Positions 35,729 through 44,908 of a DNA stretch of 51,649 nucleotides are shown here, piece by piece (the first letter of the stretch is position 1; the number at the start of each line of letters is the position of its first letter). The DNA is from an uncultured Salinisphaerales bacterium (GTDB lineage Bacteria > Pseudomonadota > Gammaproteobacteria > Nevskiales > OUC007): positions 1-51,649 of the forward strand of contig CALBOV010000112.1 in the NCBI GenBank assembly GCA_937896565.1, read 5' to 3'. The translations under genes and the position numbers were made by a program. A model generated the notes under the pieces. The model did not search any database. It was not told where the DNA came from and worked only from the letters and a program-made list of their open reading frames with translations.

Positions 35729-37342
35729 ATGCTCTCACCTCGACAGTTGCGCCGTCTCTGGCAGATTCGGCGTGTATATCGCCGCTATGGACTGGCGGAA
35801 GCCCTCGGCAAACCGGTTCGGCGTTCGTTCCCCGAACCCATCGGCGTCCGCTTGCGCAAGGCGCTGGAAGAGCTGGGGCCGGTGTTCGTGAAATTCGGTC
35901 AGGCGCTGTCGACACGGCCGGATATCCTGCCGCCGGAGCTGGCCGGTGAACTCGCGAAGCTTCAGGATCAGGTGCCGGCATTTCCTGGCGCCGAGGCCCG
36001 TGCGCTGGTCGAGCAGGCGCTGGGCAAGTCGGTGGGCCAGGTGTTCGCGATCTTTGACGACAAGCCGCTGGCTTCGGCGTCGATCGCGCAGGTGCACGCG
36101 GCGCGGCTCAAGGGCGAGGGCGACGAGCCCGGCTTCGACGTCGTGGTCAAGGTGGTCCGCCCCGGTATCGACAAGCAGATTCGGCGCGACGTGGATTTGC
36201 TGCACGCGCTGGCGCAGCTGGCTGAATGGTTTTCGCCGCTGGCGCCGCGTCTGCGTCCGAAGGAAGTCGTCACCGAGTACGAGAAGGTCATCTTCGACGA
36301 GCTGGACCTGTTGCGCGAGGCGGCCAACGCCAGTCAGCTGCGGCGCAACTGGCTGGGCAGCGAGCTGATCTATCACCCGCTGGTGGTGTGGGAGCTGTGC
36401 CGGCCCAACGTGATGGTGATGGAGCGGCTCCACGGGGTGCCGGTGGACGAGATCGCCACGCTGCGGCAACGCAACGTGAACATTCAGCTGCTGGCCGAGC
36501 GCGGGGTGGAGATCTTCTTCCGTGAAGTCTTCTTCTTCAATTTCTTCCACGCCGACATGCATCCCGGCAACGTCTTCGTGGATACCAGCGATCCGGACAA
36601 TCCTCGCTGGCTGGCGCTGGACTTCGGCATCGTCGGTTCGCTGACCCCGGATGATCAGCGTTATCTCGCCGAGAATTTCGTCGCCTTTTTTGATCAGGAC
36701 TACCGTCGTGTCGCCGAGCTGCACGTGGAGTCCGGCTGGGTTCCCGCCGAGACGCGCGTGGACGAGTTCGAGGGCGCGATCCGCTCCGTCTGCGAGCCGA
36801 TCTTCAACAAACCGTTGAGCGAGCTGTCGTTCGGACTGTTTCTGGTGCGCCTGTTCGAGGTGGCCCGGCGTTTCGACATGACCGTGCAGCCGCAGCTGGT
36901 CCTGTTGCAGAAGACCATTCTCCAGGTCGAAGGGTTGGGGCGACAGCTATATCCGGATCTGGATCTTTGGAAAACCGCCAAGCCGTTGATGACGGAGTGG
37001 ATGCGCGAGCGCATGAGTCCCAAGCGGGTCATGGCGCAATTGCGACGTCAGGGGCCGCAGCTGCTGGAGGAACTCCCGCGCGCGCTGTCACGTCTGGCGC
37101 AAGGGGAATCCGGTGGGGTCTCCCGGGCGGACCTGGAGCGGCTGACGCAGTCGTTCCGGCGGGAGCAGCAGCGCAATCGCCGCACCATGATCGGCGCCAC
37201 GCTGATGCTGTCGGCCCTGGTGATCTTCGGGCTGGATGGCTATCGCCCGGCGATCTGGAACGGGATGCCCGCGATCAGTTGGCTGCTTGCAGCATCCGGT
37301 CTGGCGTTGTGGCTGTCGGCACGTCGCCCAGACGCAGACTGA
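35729..37342 (+). CDS. ubiB: ubiquinone biosynthesis regulatory protein kinase-like UbiB
   Basis: LGPVFVKFGQALSTRPDILPPELAGELAKLQDQVP...ADMHPGNVFV; 537 aa with C-terminal TM segments. Confidence 0.96.
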   Translation: MLSPRQLRRLWQIRRVYRRYGLAEALGKPVRRSFPEPIGVRLRKALEELGPVFVKFGQALSTRPDILPPELAGELAKLQDQVPAFPGAEARALVEQALGKSVGQVFAIFDDKPLASASIAQVHAARLKGEGDEPGFDVVVKVVRPGIDKQIRRDVDLLHALAQLAEWFSPLAPRLRPKEVVTEYEKVIFDELDLLREAANASQLRRNWLGSELIYHPLVVWELCRPNVMVMERLHGVPVDEIATLRQRNVNIQLLAERGVEIFFREVFFFNFFHADMHPGNVFVDTSDPDNPRWLALDFGIVGSLTPDDQRYLAENFVAFFDQDYRRVAELHVESGWVPAETRVDEFEGAIRSVCEPIFNKPLSELSFGLFLVRLFEVARRFDMTVQPQLVLLQKTILQVEGLGRQLYPDLDLWKTAKPLMTEWMRERMSPKRVMAQLRRQGPQLLEELPRALSRLAQGESGGVSRADLERLTQSFRREQQRNRRTMIGATLMLSALVIFGLDGYRPAIWNGMPAISWLLAASGLALWLSARRPDAD

Positions 37343-38105
37343 CCCGCCACCCCTGATCGTCGCGCTGGGCCATGCGCGTGTGGATCAGGTCGCTGACGGC
37401 GACGATCTGAATGCCCTGGCGCTTGAGCGCGGGCAACCGGCGTTCGAGCACGTCCAGCGTCTCATCGTAAGGATGACCGATGGCCAACGCGGTGCCGTGG
37501 CGTCTGGCGTGTCGTACCAGCCGGTCGAACTGGGCGTCGATGGCCTCCGGTCGCGGGTCGTGGTCCAGGAACACGTTGCGACGCGTGCTGGGAATCTGTG
37601 CGGCCCGGGCCGAGTTCAGCGCGACGCTGTGCGGGCTGGTCATGCTGTCGACGAAATAGAGTTGCGGGTAGGCATCCATCGCGTCCATCAGCCAGCGCAT
37701 CGACGCGCTGCGTTCGGTCAGCAGGCTGCCCTGGTGATTGTTCAGGCCTACCGCGTGCGGGATGTGCAGCATCGCGGCGCGAAGCAGGTGGCGCACGTCG
37801 TCCGCGCTGCTGTTGATCGTCAGCGTATTCGGGTGGGCGCGCGCGCCGGCATGCGGCTGCATCGGAATGTGCAGCATCACTTCCTTGTCCAGCTCGAACG
37901 CGACCTCCGCCTGTTCGGCGGAAAACGGTGCATCGGGAATGAATGAGCAGGCAACCGGGCCGGGCAGTTGCAGCACGCGGACCCCGCTCGCGCGGTTGTA
38001 GCCGAGGTCATCGATGATGATGGCGATGCGCGCCTGGGCATGCGCCAGCACCGGCGCGAACGCCAGCGCCACGAGACAGAGCCCCCGGATTCCCCGTCGT
38101 CGCAT
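37275..38105 (-). CDS. divergent polysaccharide deacetylase family protein (YibQ-like)
   Basis: RIAIIIDDLGYNRASGVRVLQLPGPVACSFIPDAPFSAEQAEVAFELDKEVMLHIPMQPH. Confidence 0.92.
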   Translation of the reverse strand: MRRRGIRGLCLVALAFAPVLAHAQARIAIIIDDLGYNRASGVRVLQLPGPVACSFIPDAPFSAEQAEVAFELDKEVMLHIPMQPHAGARAHPNTLTINSSADDVRHLLRAAMLHIPHAVGLNNHQGSLLTERSASMRWLMDAMDAYPQLYFVDSMTSPHSVALNSARAAQIPSTRRNVFLDHDPRPEAIDAQFDRLVRHARRHGTALAIGHPYDETLDVLERRLPALKRQGIQIVAVSDLIHTRMAQRDDQGWRVSLRLGDVPTATTPDRMLQAAN

Positions 38106-38167
38106 CAGTCGGCGTCCCTGGCCCGTTGCGTGCCGCGCATGCTCTGCTGTCCCTGGCCCCGGTGTCG

Positions 38168-38190
38168 CGAAAACGCCCCGCCGCGGGGCG
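38168..38190 (-). terminator. Rho-independent terminator downstream of ctpA
   Basis: Minus strand CGCCCCG-CGG-CGGGGCG-TTTTCG. Confidence 0.65.
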
Positions 38191-38215
38191 GCGGCGAGGC
38201 GTTCGGCTGCGAAGT

Positions 38216-39529
38216 CTAGCGTCTGGCCTGCTCGAGAATCGACAGACCCTTGAGAATGTTCAGCGCCTCGAACAGGCCGAAGTCGTTCTCGGCGAGGTTG
38301 GGGTCGCTCTTGATCCCGCCCTCTTCATCGTCGGCTTCGAGCAGATCCTTCAGCTGGTCGTTATCGAGACGGCCAGCGAGATCGGCCTCGGTGATGGCTT
38401 TCGGGCCATCACGCTTCTCGACCTTGACGCGCTCGATGGCAATGTCCGGGTTGATGCCTTCGGCCTGGATCGAGCGACCGGACGGCGTGTAGTAACGGGC
38501 CGTGGTCAGCTTGATCGCGGCGTCGTTCTTGAGCGGCACGATGGTCTGTACCGAGCCCTTGCCGAAGGTCTTGGCGCCGACGAGCACGGCGCGGCTGTGG
38601 TCCTGCAATGCGCCAGCGACGATTTCCGATGCCGACGCGGAGGCCTCGTTGATCAGCACGACGATCGGCACGCCGTCGAGCAGGTCGCCCGGCGTGGCGT
38701 TGAAGGTGCGGTTGGCCTGATCGCTGCGCCCCTTGATCGAGACGATCTTGCCCTTGTTCAGGAAGGCGTCGGAGACATCCACCGCGGCGTTCAGGACACC
38801 ACCGGGATTGGTCCGCAGGTCGAGCACCAGTCCGCGCAGCGCGGTCTCGTTCTTCTCCCGCAGCTTCTGGATTTCCTCTTCCAGCAGGCGGCCGGTACCA
38901 CCGGTGAAGGTGGAAATCCGCACGTAGCCGTAGTTGGGCTCAAGCATGCGTGAACGCACGCTGCGTACTTCGATGATGTCGCGGACGATGTCGATTTCCA
39001 GCGGCTGGGGTTCGCCTTGGCGGACCACCTCCAGCGTGACCTTGGTGCCGGGTTCGCCGCGCATCAGTCGTACGGACTCGTTGAGTGTCAGGCCCTTCAC
39101 CGCCGTGTCGTTGACCTTGATGATCAGGTCGCCCGCTTCCACGCCGGCGCGCTGGGCCGGTGTGTCGTCGATGGGGGCGATGACACGGACGAAGCCGTTC
39201 TGTCCCTGGACCTCGATACCCAGACCGCCGAACTTGCCGGAGGTCGAGATGGTGATGTCCTTGAATTCCTGCGCATCCAGATACGCCGAATGCGGATCCA
39301 GACCGGAGAGCATGCCGCGGATGGCGGATTCGAGCAGCGCGTCGTCGTCGATCTGTTCGACGTAGTCCTGCTGAACCCGGTTCAGAATCTCGACGAAGGT
39401 CTGCAACTCGGACAGCGGCAGTTCGGAGGCGGTCTCGCGCCCGGCAAACACGCCCTGCGTGAAGGTCATGGATATGCCGACCACCGCGCCCGTGCAGAGC
39501 AGCAGAGCGGTCTTGACGGTGTTGTTCAT
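38216..39529 (-). CDS. ctpA: S41 family carboxyl-terminal protease CtpA
   Basis: MNNTVKTALLLCTGAVVG...; PDZ GLGIEVQGQNGFVRVIAPIDDTPAQRAGVEAGDLI; LVLDLRTNPGG; ASASEIVAGALQDHSRAVLVGAKTFGKGSVQT. Confidence 0.95.
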   Translation of the reverse strand: MNNTVKTALLLCTGAVVGISMTFTQGVFAGRETASELPLSELQTFVEILNRVQQDYVEQIDDDALLESAIRGMLSGLDPHSAYLDAQEFKDITISTSGKFGGLGIEVQGQNGFVRVIAPIDDTPAQRAGVEAGDLIIKVNDTAVKGLTLNESVRLMRGEPGTKVTLEVVRQGEPQPLEIDIVRDIIEVRSVRSRMLEPNYGYVRISTFTGGTGRLLEEEIQKLREKNETALRGLVLDLRTNPGGVLNAAVDVSDAFLNKGKIVSIKGRSDQANRTFNATPGDLLDGVPIVVLINEASASASEIVAGALQDHSRAVLVGAKTFGKGSVQTIVPLKNDAAIKLTTARYYTPSGRSIQAEGINPDIAIERVKVEKRDGPKAITEADLAGRLDNDQLKDLLEADDEEGGIKSDPNLAENDFGLFEALNILKGLSILEQARR

Positions 39530-39632
39530 GCTGTTGTGATCTCCGTGGGTCGGGAGGGATGTCGCGGTGTGTCCCGACCTTCTCCGCATCATAGTACAGC
39601 CCCGTGAAGGGGCAGGGTCATTCTGGGGGCTT

Positions 39633-39729
39633 TGATCAGGCAAGGCCTATGCCTGATCAGGCCCAACCGCCTGATGGTCGGTGCCGCCCGACCGGCGTTG
39701 GCCGGGCGTGTCCGAAGGATCAGACCATC
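39633..39729 (-). other. cluster of inverted repeats between envC and ctpA (candidate RNA structure or regulatory site)
   Basis: TGATCAGGC-N9-GCCTGATCA (39633-39659); GATGGTC/GACCATC (39673-39729) enclosing CGCCCGACC/GGCCGGGCG. Confidence 0.45.
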
Positions 39730-39745
39730 TGAGCCCGCGCCTTGT

Positions 39746-40957
39746 TCAACGCGAGGCCAACCAGCCAATCGGGTCGACGGCCCGTTGCCCCTTGCGCAGT
39801 TCGAAATAAACGCCGCTCTCGCGGTGTCCGCCGCTGTTTCCGGCGGCGCTGACGGCTTCACCGCTGCGCACCCATTCGCCGATTTGCACATAGGCGGTCT
39901 GGTTGTGTCCGTAGAGCGAATACCAGCCATCGTCGTGTTCGAGTACCACGAGCACGCCGTAGCGGTGCATCCAGCCGACATAGGCGACGCGGCCGCTCGC
40001 CACGGCCTTGACCGGGTCGCCTTCGTCGGCGGCGATCCAGAGTCCCTTCCAGCGAATATTGCCGGCCTTGGGCTGGCCGAATCCGGCCAGCAACCGTCCG
40101 CGCAGCGGCCAGTCCACCGCACCCTTGCGCTGGGTGATTGGCTCGTCGTCGTCCAGCACCAGCGGGATGTCGGCGAGCACGTCCTCGAGGCTGGCGAGCA
40201 GATCCCGCAGCTGTTGCTCGTCGGCCTCCAGTTGTTCGACTTCCAGTACGGAGTCGCGAATCTTCGATTCCAGCGTGGCCACGGCCTGTTCCCGTTGCTC
40301 GCGCGTCTCCTCCAGGGCATCCAGCGATCGTTTGCGCTTGGCGAACAGGGCTTCCAGCGAGCGGATTTCGCCGGCGAGCTGGTCCTCGAGCTTGCGCAAT
40401 GCCTTGGCGGCGGTGGTGAAGGACTGAATCCGCTCGCTGCGGGCCTTGGCCAGGTAGTCGTAGTAGGTCAGCACGCGACCGATCGCGGCGGGGTCTTCCT
40501 GGTTGAGCAGCAACTTGGTCCGGCCCTGGCGGCCGATCTGGTAGGCCGCGCGAATCTGGTGCTTGAGCGTCTCGCGCTCGCGCTCCACGTCCTTGAGCGC
40601 CTGATCGCGCGAGCGGCGTGTGCGCTGCATGCGGGATTCCGCCGAGTTGATGTCGCCTTGCAGTGTCGTCAGCGTCTGGCTCAGCTCGCCGATCCTGGTC
40701 TCGGTGGCCTCAAGCTCGCGGAACAGCTTGCCGCGGCGTGAACGGTCACGGTCGACTTCCTTCTTCAGCGCCTGGAGGCGGGCGCGGACGCGCTCCAGTT
40801 CCGCCGTCGTCTGCTCCATGCGATCGCCGTCGGGCTCCGCGAAAACCGGAGAGGCCAGAGCTGCCGCAGTCAGCAGCCCGACGCCCCAAATGACGCGCGC
40901 GACGAATCCCGGCCTTCTACCGATGGCGCCCCAATGCGATAATCGTGTGCTTTGCAC
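39746..40957 (-). CDS. envC: murein hydrolase activator EnvC (coiled coil plus LytM/M23), GTG start inferred
   Basis: Signal peptide VIWGVGLLTAAALASPVFA, long coiled coil, LytM KGLWIAADEGDPVKAVASGRVAYVGWMHRYGVLVVLEHDDGWYSLYGHN. Confidence 0.93.
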   Translation of the reverse strand: MQSTRLSHWGAIGRRPGFVARVIWGVGLLTAAALASPVFAEPDGDRMEQTTAELERVRARLQALKKEVDRDRSRRGKLFRELEATETRIGELSQTLTTLQGDINSAESRMQRTRRSRDQALKDVERERETLKHQIRAAYQIGRQGRTKLLLNQEDPAAIGRVLTYYDYLAKARSERIQSFTTAAKALRKLEDQLAGEIRSLEALFAKRKRSLDALEETREQREQAVATLESKIRDSVLEVEQLEADEQQLRDLLASLEDVLADIPLVLDDDEPITQRKGAVDWPLRGRLLAGFGQPKAGNIRWKGLWIAADEGDPVKAVASGRVAYVGWMHRYGVLVVLEHDDGWYSLYGHNQTAYVQIGEWVRSGEAVSAAGNSGGHRESGVYFELRKGQRAVDPIGWLASR

Positions 40958-40993
40958 GAACGCCCTTCCCCAATCCAGTCCGATCCCTGACGT

Positions 40994-41422
40994 ATGGACC
41001 TGATACTCGACTTCCTGGCCCGGCATCCGGTCCTGACGACCGCGCTCATTGTCGTGCTCGTGGCGGTGATCGGCAACGAAATCGCGATTTCGTTGCGTTC
41101 CGGCCACAAGCTTTCGCCGGCCGACGCGGTGCGGCTGATCAACGATCGCGAGCCCGTGATCGTCGACGTGCGCTCTCAGTCTGACTACCGCAAGGGGCAT
41201 ATCATCGGCGCGGTGAATCTGCCGATGTCCCGGATTGGCGAGGCCGAGAAGGAGCTGGCGAAGTACAAATCCAAGCCCGTGTTGCTCTACTGCGCGATTG
41301 GCACCGCGGCCGGCGCCGCGCGCGAAAAGCTGATGAAGCAGGGCTGGGACGAGGTCTTCCCGCTGCGCGGCGGTCTCAACGCATGGCAGGGAGCCGGGCT
41401 GCCCGTTTCCAAGGCGAGATAA
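40994..41422 (+). CDS. rhodanese-like domain membrane-anchored protein (YibN-like)
   Basis: LSPADAVRLINDREPVIVDVRSQSDYRKGHIIGAVNLP...VLLYCAIGTAAGAAREKL; precedes grxC-secB-gpsA. Confidence 0.94.
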   Translation: MDLILDFLARHPVLTTALIVVLVAVIGNEIAISLRSGHKLSPADAVRLINDREPVIVDVRSQSDYRKGHIIGAVNLPMSRIGEAEKELAKYKSKPVLLYCAIGTAAGAAREKLMKQGWDEVFPLRGGLNAWQGAGLPVSKAR

Positions 41423-41682
41423 TGCCTCGCATCGAGATCTACACGACACGCTACTGCCCTTACTGCCTGATGGCCAAACGGCTGCTTCAGGCGCGCGGCC
41501 TGGCGTTCGACGAGATCGCGGTGGACGAGGATCCGGACACCCGGCGGGCGATGACCCGGCGCGCAGGGCGTCACACGGTGCCGCAGATCTTCATTGGCGA
41601 GACGCATGTGGGTGGCTGCGACGACTTGCACGCGATGGATGCGAGCGGCGAGCTGACGCGCGTCTTGCAGCAACAGGGCTGA
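41422..41682 (+). CDS. grxC: glutaredoxin 3
   Basis: MPRIEIYTTRYCPYCLMAKRLLQARGLAFDEIAVDED...HTVPQIFIGETHVGGCDDL. Confidence 0.96.
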   Translation: MPRIEIYTTRYCPYCLMAKRLLQARGLAFDEIAVDEDPDTRRAMTRRAGRHTVPQIFIGETHVGGCDDLHAMDASGELTRVLQQQG

Positions 41683-41737
41683 TTTCAGACAACGTTCCGC
41701 CCGACACCGGGCGGGCAAACCGACGACGGAGAAACAG

Positions 41738-42205
41738 GTGGCAGAGGAACAGGCAGGCGGCAAGCAGGTCGTCATGCAGAAGGTGTTCATTCACGACGCC
41801 TCGCTGGAGGTGCCGAAGGCGCCACAGATTTTCACGCGCAAATGGGAGCCGCAGGTGGACCTGTCCATCAACACCGCGGTGCAGCGTGTGGAGGGCGAAA
41901 CCTATCAGGTCACACTGACCGTGACGGCGACGACGAAGGTGGGCGAGGAGGTCGCCTACATCTGCGAGATCCAGCAGGCCGGGATTTTCGTGCTGCAGGG
42001 CATTGCCGACGACGCCGAGCGTCGCGCCATCCTCGGCGCCTATTGCCCGAACGTGCTGTTTCCGTTCGTCCGTGAGGCGGTCAACGACTTCGTGCAGCGC
42101 GGCGGCTTCCCGCAGATGCTGCTTCAGCCGGTGAACTTCGACGCCATCTACCAGCAGCATCTGGCGCAGAGCGCGGAGAAGGGCGAAGACGGGACGCGAC
42201 ATTGA
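41738..42205 (+). CDS. secB: protein-export chaperone SecB (GTG start)
   Basis: MQKVFIHDASLEVPKAPQIFTRKWEPQVDLSINTAVQRVEGETYQVTLTVTATTKVGEE. Confidence 0.97.
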   Translation: MAEEQAGGKQVVMQKVFIHDASLEVPKAPQIFTRKWEPQVDLSINTAVQRVEGETYQVTLTVTATTKVGEEVAYICEIQQAGIFVLQGIADDAERRAILGAYCPNVLFPFVREAVNDFVQRGGFPQMLLQPVNFDAIYQQHLAQSAEKGEDGTRH

Positions 42206-43209
42206 GTGAGCCGGCCACCATCGCGGTCATCGGCGCCGGCAGTTATGGCACCGCGCTGGCGATTCAGGTCGCCCGACAGGGGCATCCGACGCGGTTGTGG
42301 GGGCGCAATGCCGACGCCATGGCGCAGATGGATGCCGAGCGGCTCAATGAGCGCTATCTGCCCGGTTGTCCGTTTCCGGAGTCGCTGCGCCCGCTGTCCG
42401 ATCTGAAGCAGGCGCTGGACGGTGCCGATGCGGTGATCGTCGCCGTGCCCAGTCACGCCCTGCGCGAAACCTGTACCGCGATCGGCGCGCATATCGGCGA
42501 CCAGGTGCCGGTGGCCTGTGCCGCCAAGGGCCTGGAGCCGGAGAGCTGCAAGCTGCCGCTGGATGTCATCGCCGAGGTGCTGGGCGAGTCCTGGCCGCTG
42601 GCGGTGATTTCCGGTCCGACCTTCGCCAGGGAAATCGGCCAGGGCATGCCCAGCGCGGTGAGCATCGGCGCAAGCCCGATCGAGGTCGCCGAGGCCTTCG
42701 CTGAAGCGCTGCACGGCGCCGGATTCCGGGCCTACACCACCGATGACATCGTTGGCGTGCAGATCGGCGGCGCGGTCAAGAACGTGCTGGCGATCGGTGT
42801 CGGCATCGCCGACGGTCTGAATCTGGGCGCCAATACCCGTGCCGCGCTGATTACGCGTGGTCTGGTGGAGATGAGTCGGTTGGGTGAGGCGCTGGGCGCG
42901 CGCTCGGAAACCCTGATGGGTTTGTCCGGCATGGGCGATCTGGTGCTCACCTGTACCGACAACCAGTCACGCAATCGACGCTTTGGCCTGGCGCTGGCTC
43001 GGGGCGAGTCGGTGGACGAGGCGATGGAGGCGATCGGGCAGGTGGTCGAGGGCTACCGTGTCACCCGCGAGGTGCGCGAGCTGGCGCGCTCGCTGGGTAT
43101 CGAGATGCCGATCACCGAACAGGTCTATCAGGTGCTCTACGAAGGCGTGGCGCCGGTGGCCGCCGTGTTGAGCCTGTCGTCACGGCCGCAGCGCGCCGAG
43201 ACGGAGTAG
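42202..43209 (+). CDS. gpsA: NAD(P)H-dependent glycerol-3-phosphate dehydrogenase (TTG start)
   Basis: IAVIGAGSYGTALAIQVARQGHPTRLWGRN...ISGPTFAREIGQGMPSAVSI...GGAVKNVLAIGVGIADGL. Confidence 0.97.
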   Translation: MSEPATIAVIGAGSYGTALAIQVARQGHPTRLWGRNADAMAQMDAERLNERYLPGCPFPESLRPLSDLKQALDGADAVIVAVPSHALRETCTAIGAHIGDQVPVACAAKGLEPESCKLPLDVIAEVLGESWPLAVISGPTFAREIGQGMPSAVSIGASPIEVAEAFAEALHGAGFRAYTTDDIVGVQIGGAVKNVLAIGVGIADGLNLGANTRAALITRGLVEMSRLGEALGARSETLMGLSGMGDLVLTCTDNQSRNRRFGLALARGESVDEAMEAIGQVVEGYRVTREVRELARSLGIEMPITEQVYQVLYEGVAPVAAVLSLSSRPQRAETE

Positions 43210-43233
43210 TAGGCCCCGTCAACAGGTCCTGGC

Positions 43234-43719
43234 TCAGCCGCCGCCCGCGAATCCGAGCTGGCGCCAGGCCTCGTAGGCGATCACCGCCACGGCGTTCGAC
43301 AGATTGAGGCTGCGATTGTCCGGGCGCATCGGAATGCGCAGGCGTTGCGTAGCGGGCTGGGCGTCGAGCACGGCCTGCGGCAGCCCGCGGGTTTCGGGTC
43401 CGAAGATCAGCAGGTCGTTGGTGTCGTAACGCACCTGGTCGTAGCGCCGCGCGCCGCGGGTGGAGCAGGGCAGCCAGCGCCGATGGCCCTGATCGGCCAG
43501 CAGTGCGTCGAGGTTGGCGTGGCGTTTCACTGGCGCGAATTCGTGATAGTCCAGTCCCGCGCGCCGCAGCCGGCGATCGTCCATTTCGAATCCCAGCGGC
43601 TCGACCAGATGCAGCTCGGCGCCGAGGTTGGCGCAAAGCCGGATCACGTTGCCGGTATTGGGTGGTATCTCCGGTTCGAACAGGGCAATGGCTAACTGCG
43701 CCGCCGGCGTGTCAGTCAC
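43234..43719 (-). CDS. trmL: tRNA (cytidine(34)-2'-O)-methyltransferase (GTG start)
   Basis: LAIALFEPEIPPNTGNVIRLCANLGAELHLVEPLGFEMDDRRLRRAGLDYHEF...IPMRPDNRSLNLSNAVAVIAYEAWRQ. Confidence 0.95.
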   Translation of the reverse strand: MTDTPAAQLAIALFEPEIPPNTGNVIRLCANLGAELHLVEPLGFEMDDRRLRRAGLDYHEFAPVKRHANLDALLADQGHRRWLPCSTRGARRYDQVRYDTNDLLIFGPETRGLPQAVLDAQPATQRLRIPMRPDNRSLNLSNAVAVIAYEAWRQLGFAGGG

Positions 43720-44021
43720 GGTTTTTCCGCGCCGCAGCGCCAGCAGTCCGAGAACTGGCCGTCCATGCGTTCGCCGCAGTCGACACAGGTCCAGGGTGGC
43801 CGTGGGTCCTCGCCGCGCTCCCACATCCGGATCAGATCGCGGGCTCGCCCGGCATCCGCATCACGGGCGACGCAGACCTGCGGGTAGGCGTTCGCGGGCA
43901 GGTCGCCGCGCCCGCCCCAGCCGAATACGCCCTGGATGAACACATCCATGCCCCAGGAGGCCAGGTAATCCTTGACGATCTCGGCGTTGACCGGATCGGA
44001 GGCCTCGTAGACGCACTTCAT
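43716..44021 (-). CDS. DUF2007-like protein with C-terminal zinc ribbon
   Basis: MKCVYEASDPVNAEIVKDYLASWGMDVFIQG...CVDCGERMDGQFSDCWRCGAEKP. Confidence 0.85.
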   Translation of the reverse strand: MKCVYEASDPVNAEIVKDYLASWGMDVFIQGVFGWGGRGDLPANAYPQVCVARDADAGRARDLIRMWERGEDPRPPWTCVDCGERMDGQFSDCWRCGAEKP

Positions 44022-44788
44022 GCGCTCAGCCGCAGTACGTGGGCGGGCGCGGGCTGGTCCAGCGCCTCGCGGGTCAGGTTCAGCGCGACGTGGTAGGCCT
44101 CGACGCCCTGGTCCAGCGCATCCGGGCCGACGCGCGGAAGGTCGTCGAAGGTCAGCGCGAGCAGGCCGGGCCGCTCCGGGATCACAGTTTGCGCGCCGTC
44201 CGCCGCGCGCCAGGGCGAGCGCGAGGACAGGTGGTGGTAGAGCACGCGATCCGCGGTCATGCCGACCAGGCCCGGCCGGTCGAGCACGCCGCCGTCCAGG
44301 TAGGGCCGACCGCGCATCCACACCGGATGAAACATCAGCGGGACCGCGCAGGATGCCCGGATCGCGCGAGACAGCGGGCCGGAATCGACCACCCGGGTGC
44401 GTCGCCCGATGACGTCGTACACGGAGACGGCGAGGGGGATGCGGCAGTCCGCGAAGGTTCGCACCGGCAGCCATTCATCCAGCAGACGTTCGAAGCGCCG
44501 GCCGCGGATCAGCCCTGGCCCCGGAAACGGGTCCCAGAAATCCTGCTTGCGGATGCCCAGCAGGCGCTCGGAGATCGCCGATGGTGTCAGCCCGGCCGCC
44601 CAGCTGGCGCCGATGAGCGCGCCGGCGCTGGAACCACTGATGCGCGCCGGCCGCAACTGCCGCTCCTCCAGCGCGTGTACCACGCCGGCATGGGCGAAAA
44701 AGCCGAAGAATCCGGACGATAGCGTGAGCCCGAAGGGGGCCAGGGCCAGCCAGTCGGCGAGCGTCGGGGAAGGCTTGTTATGCTGCAT
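44018..44788 (-). CDS. patatin-like phospholipase family protein
   Basis: LSSGFFGFFAHAGVVHALEERQLRPARISGSSAGALIGASWAAG; DGGV catalytic Asp motif. Confidence 0.88.
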   Translation of the reverse strand: MQHNKPSPTLADWLALAPFGLTLSSGFFGFFAHAGVVHALEERQLRPARISGSSAGALIGASWAAGLTPSAISERLLGIRKQDFWDPFPGPGLIRGRRFERLLDEWLPVRTFADCRIPLAVSVYDVIGRRTRVVDSGPLSRAIRASCAVPLMFHPVWMRGRPYLDGGVLDRPGLVGMTADRVLYHHLSSRSPWRAADGAQTVIPERPGLLALTFDDLPRVGPDALDQGVEAYHVALNLTREALDQPAPAHVLRLSA

Positions 44789-44908
44789 CGACTCGATTGT
44801 AACGGGCCGCGAAAAACCGCGGTTCCCACGGAAACACCGGGCGCCAGAGATGGTCTGACCCGGTGTGCCGACAGACAAGAATGCCCGTTTGCAGATGGAG
44901 ACTGCCCG

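Noticed and set aside
33820-35949. 709-aa plus-strand ORF
   Set aside because: Antisense to the diheme cytochrome gene, which has a signal peptide and two CXXCH motifs; ORF has typical GC-shadow composition.
16010-43225. Similar short CCTGTTGAC/GTCAACAGG strings at about 16013 and 43219 as a dispersed repeat family
   Set aside because: Only about 9 bp identical and both lie in short intergenic regions; chance match likely.
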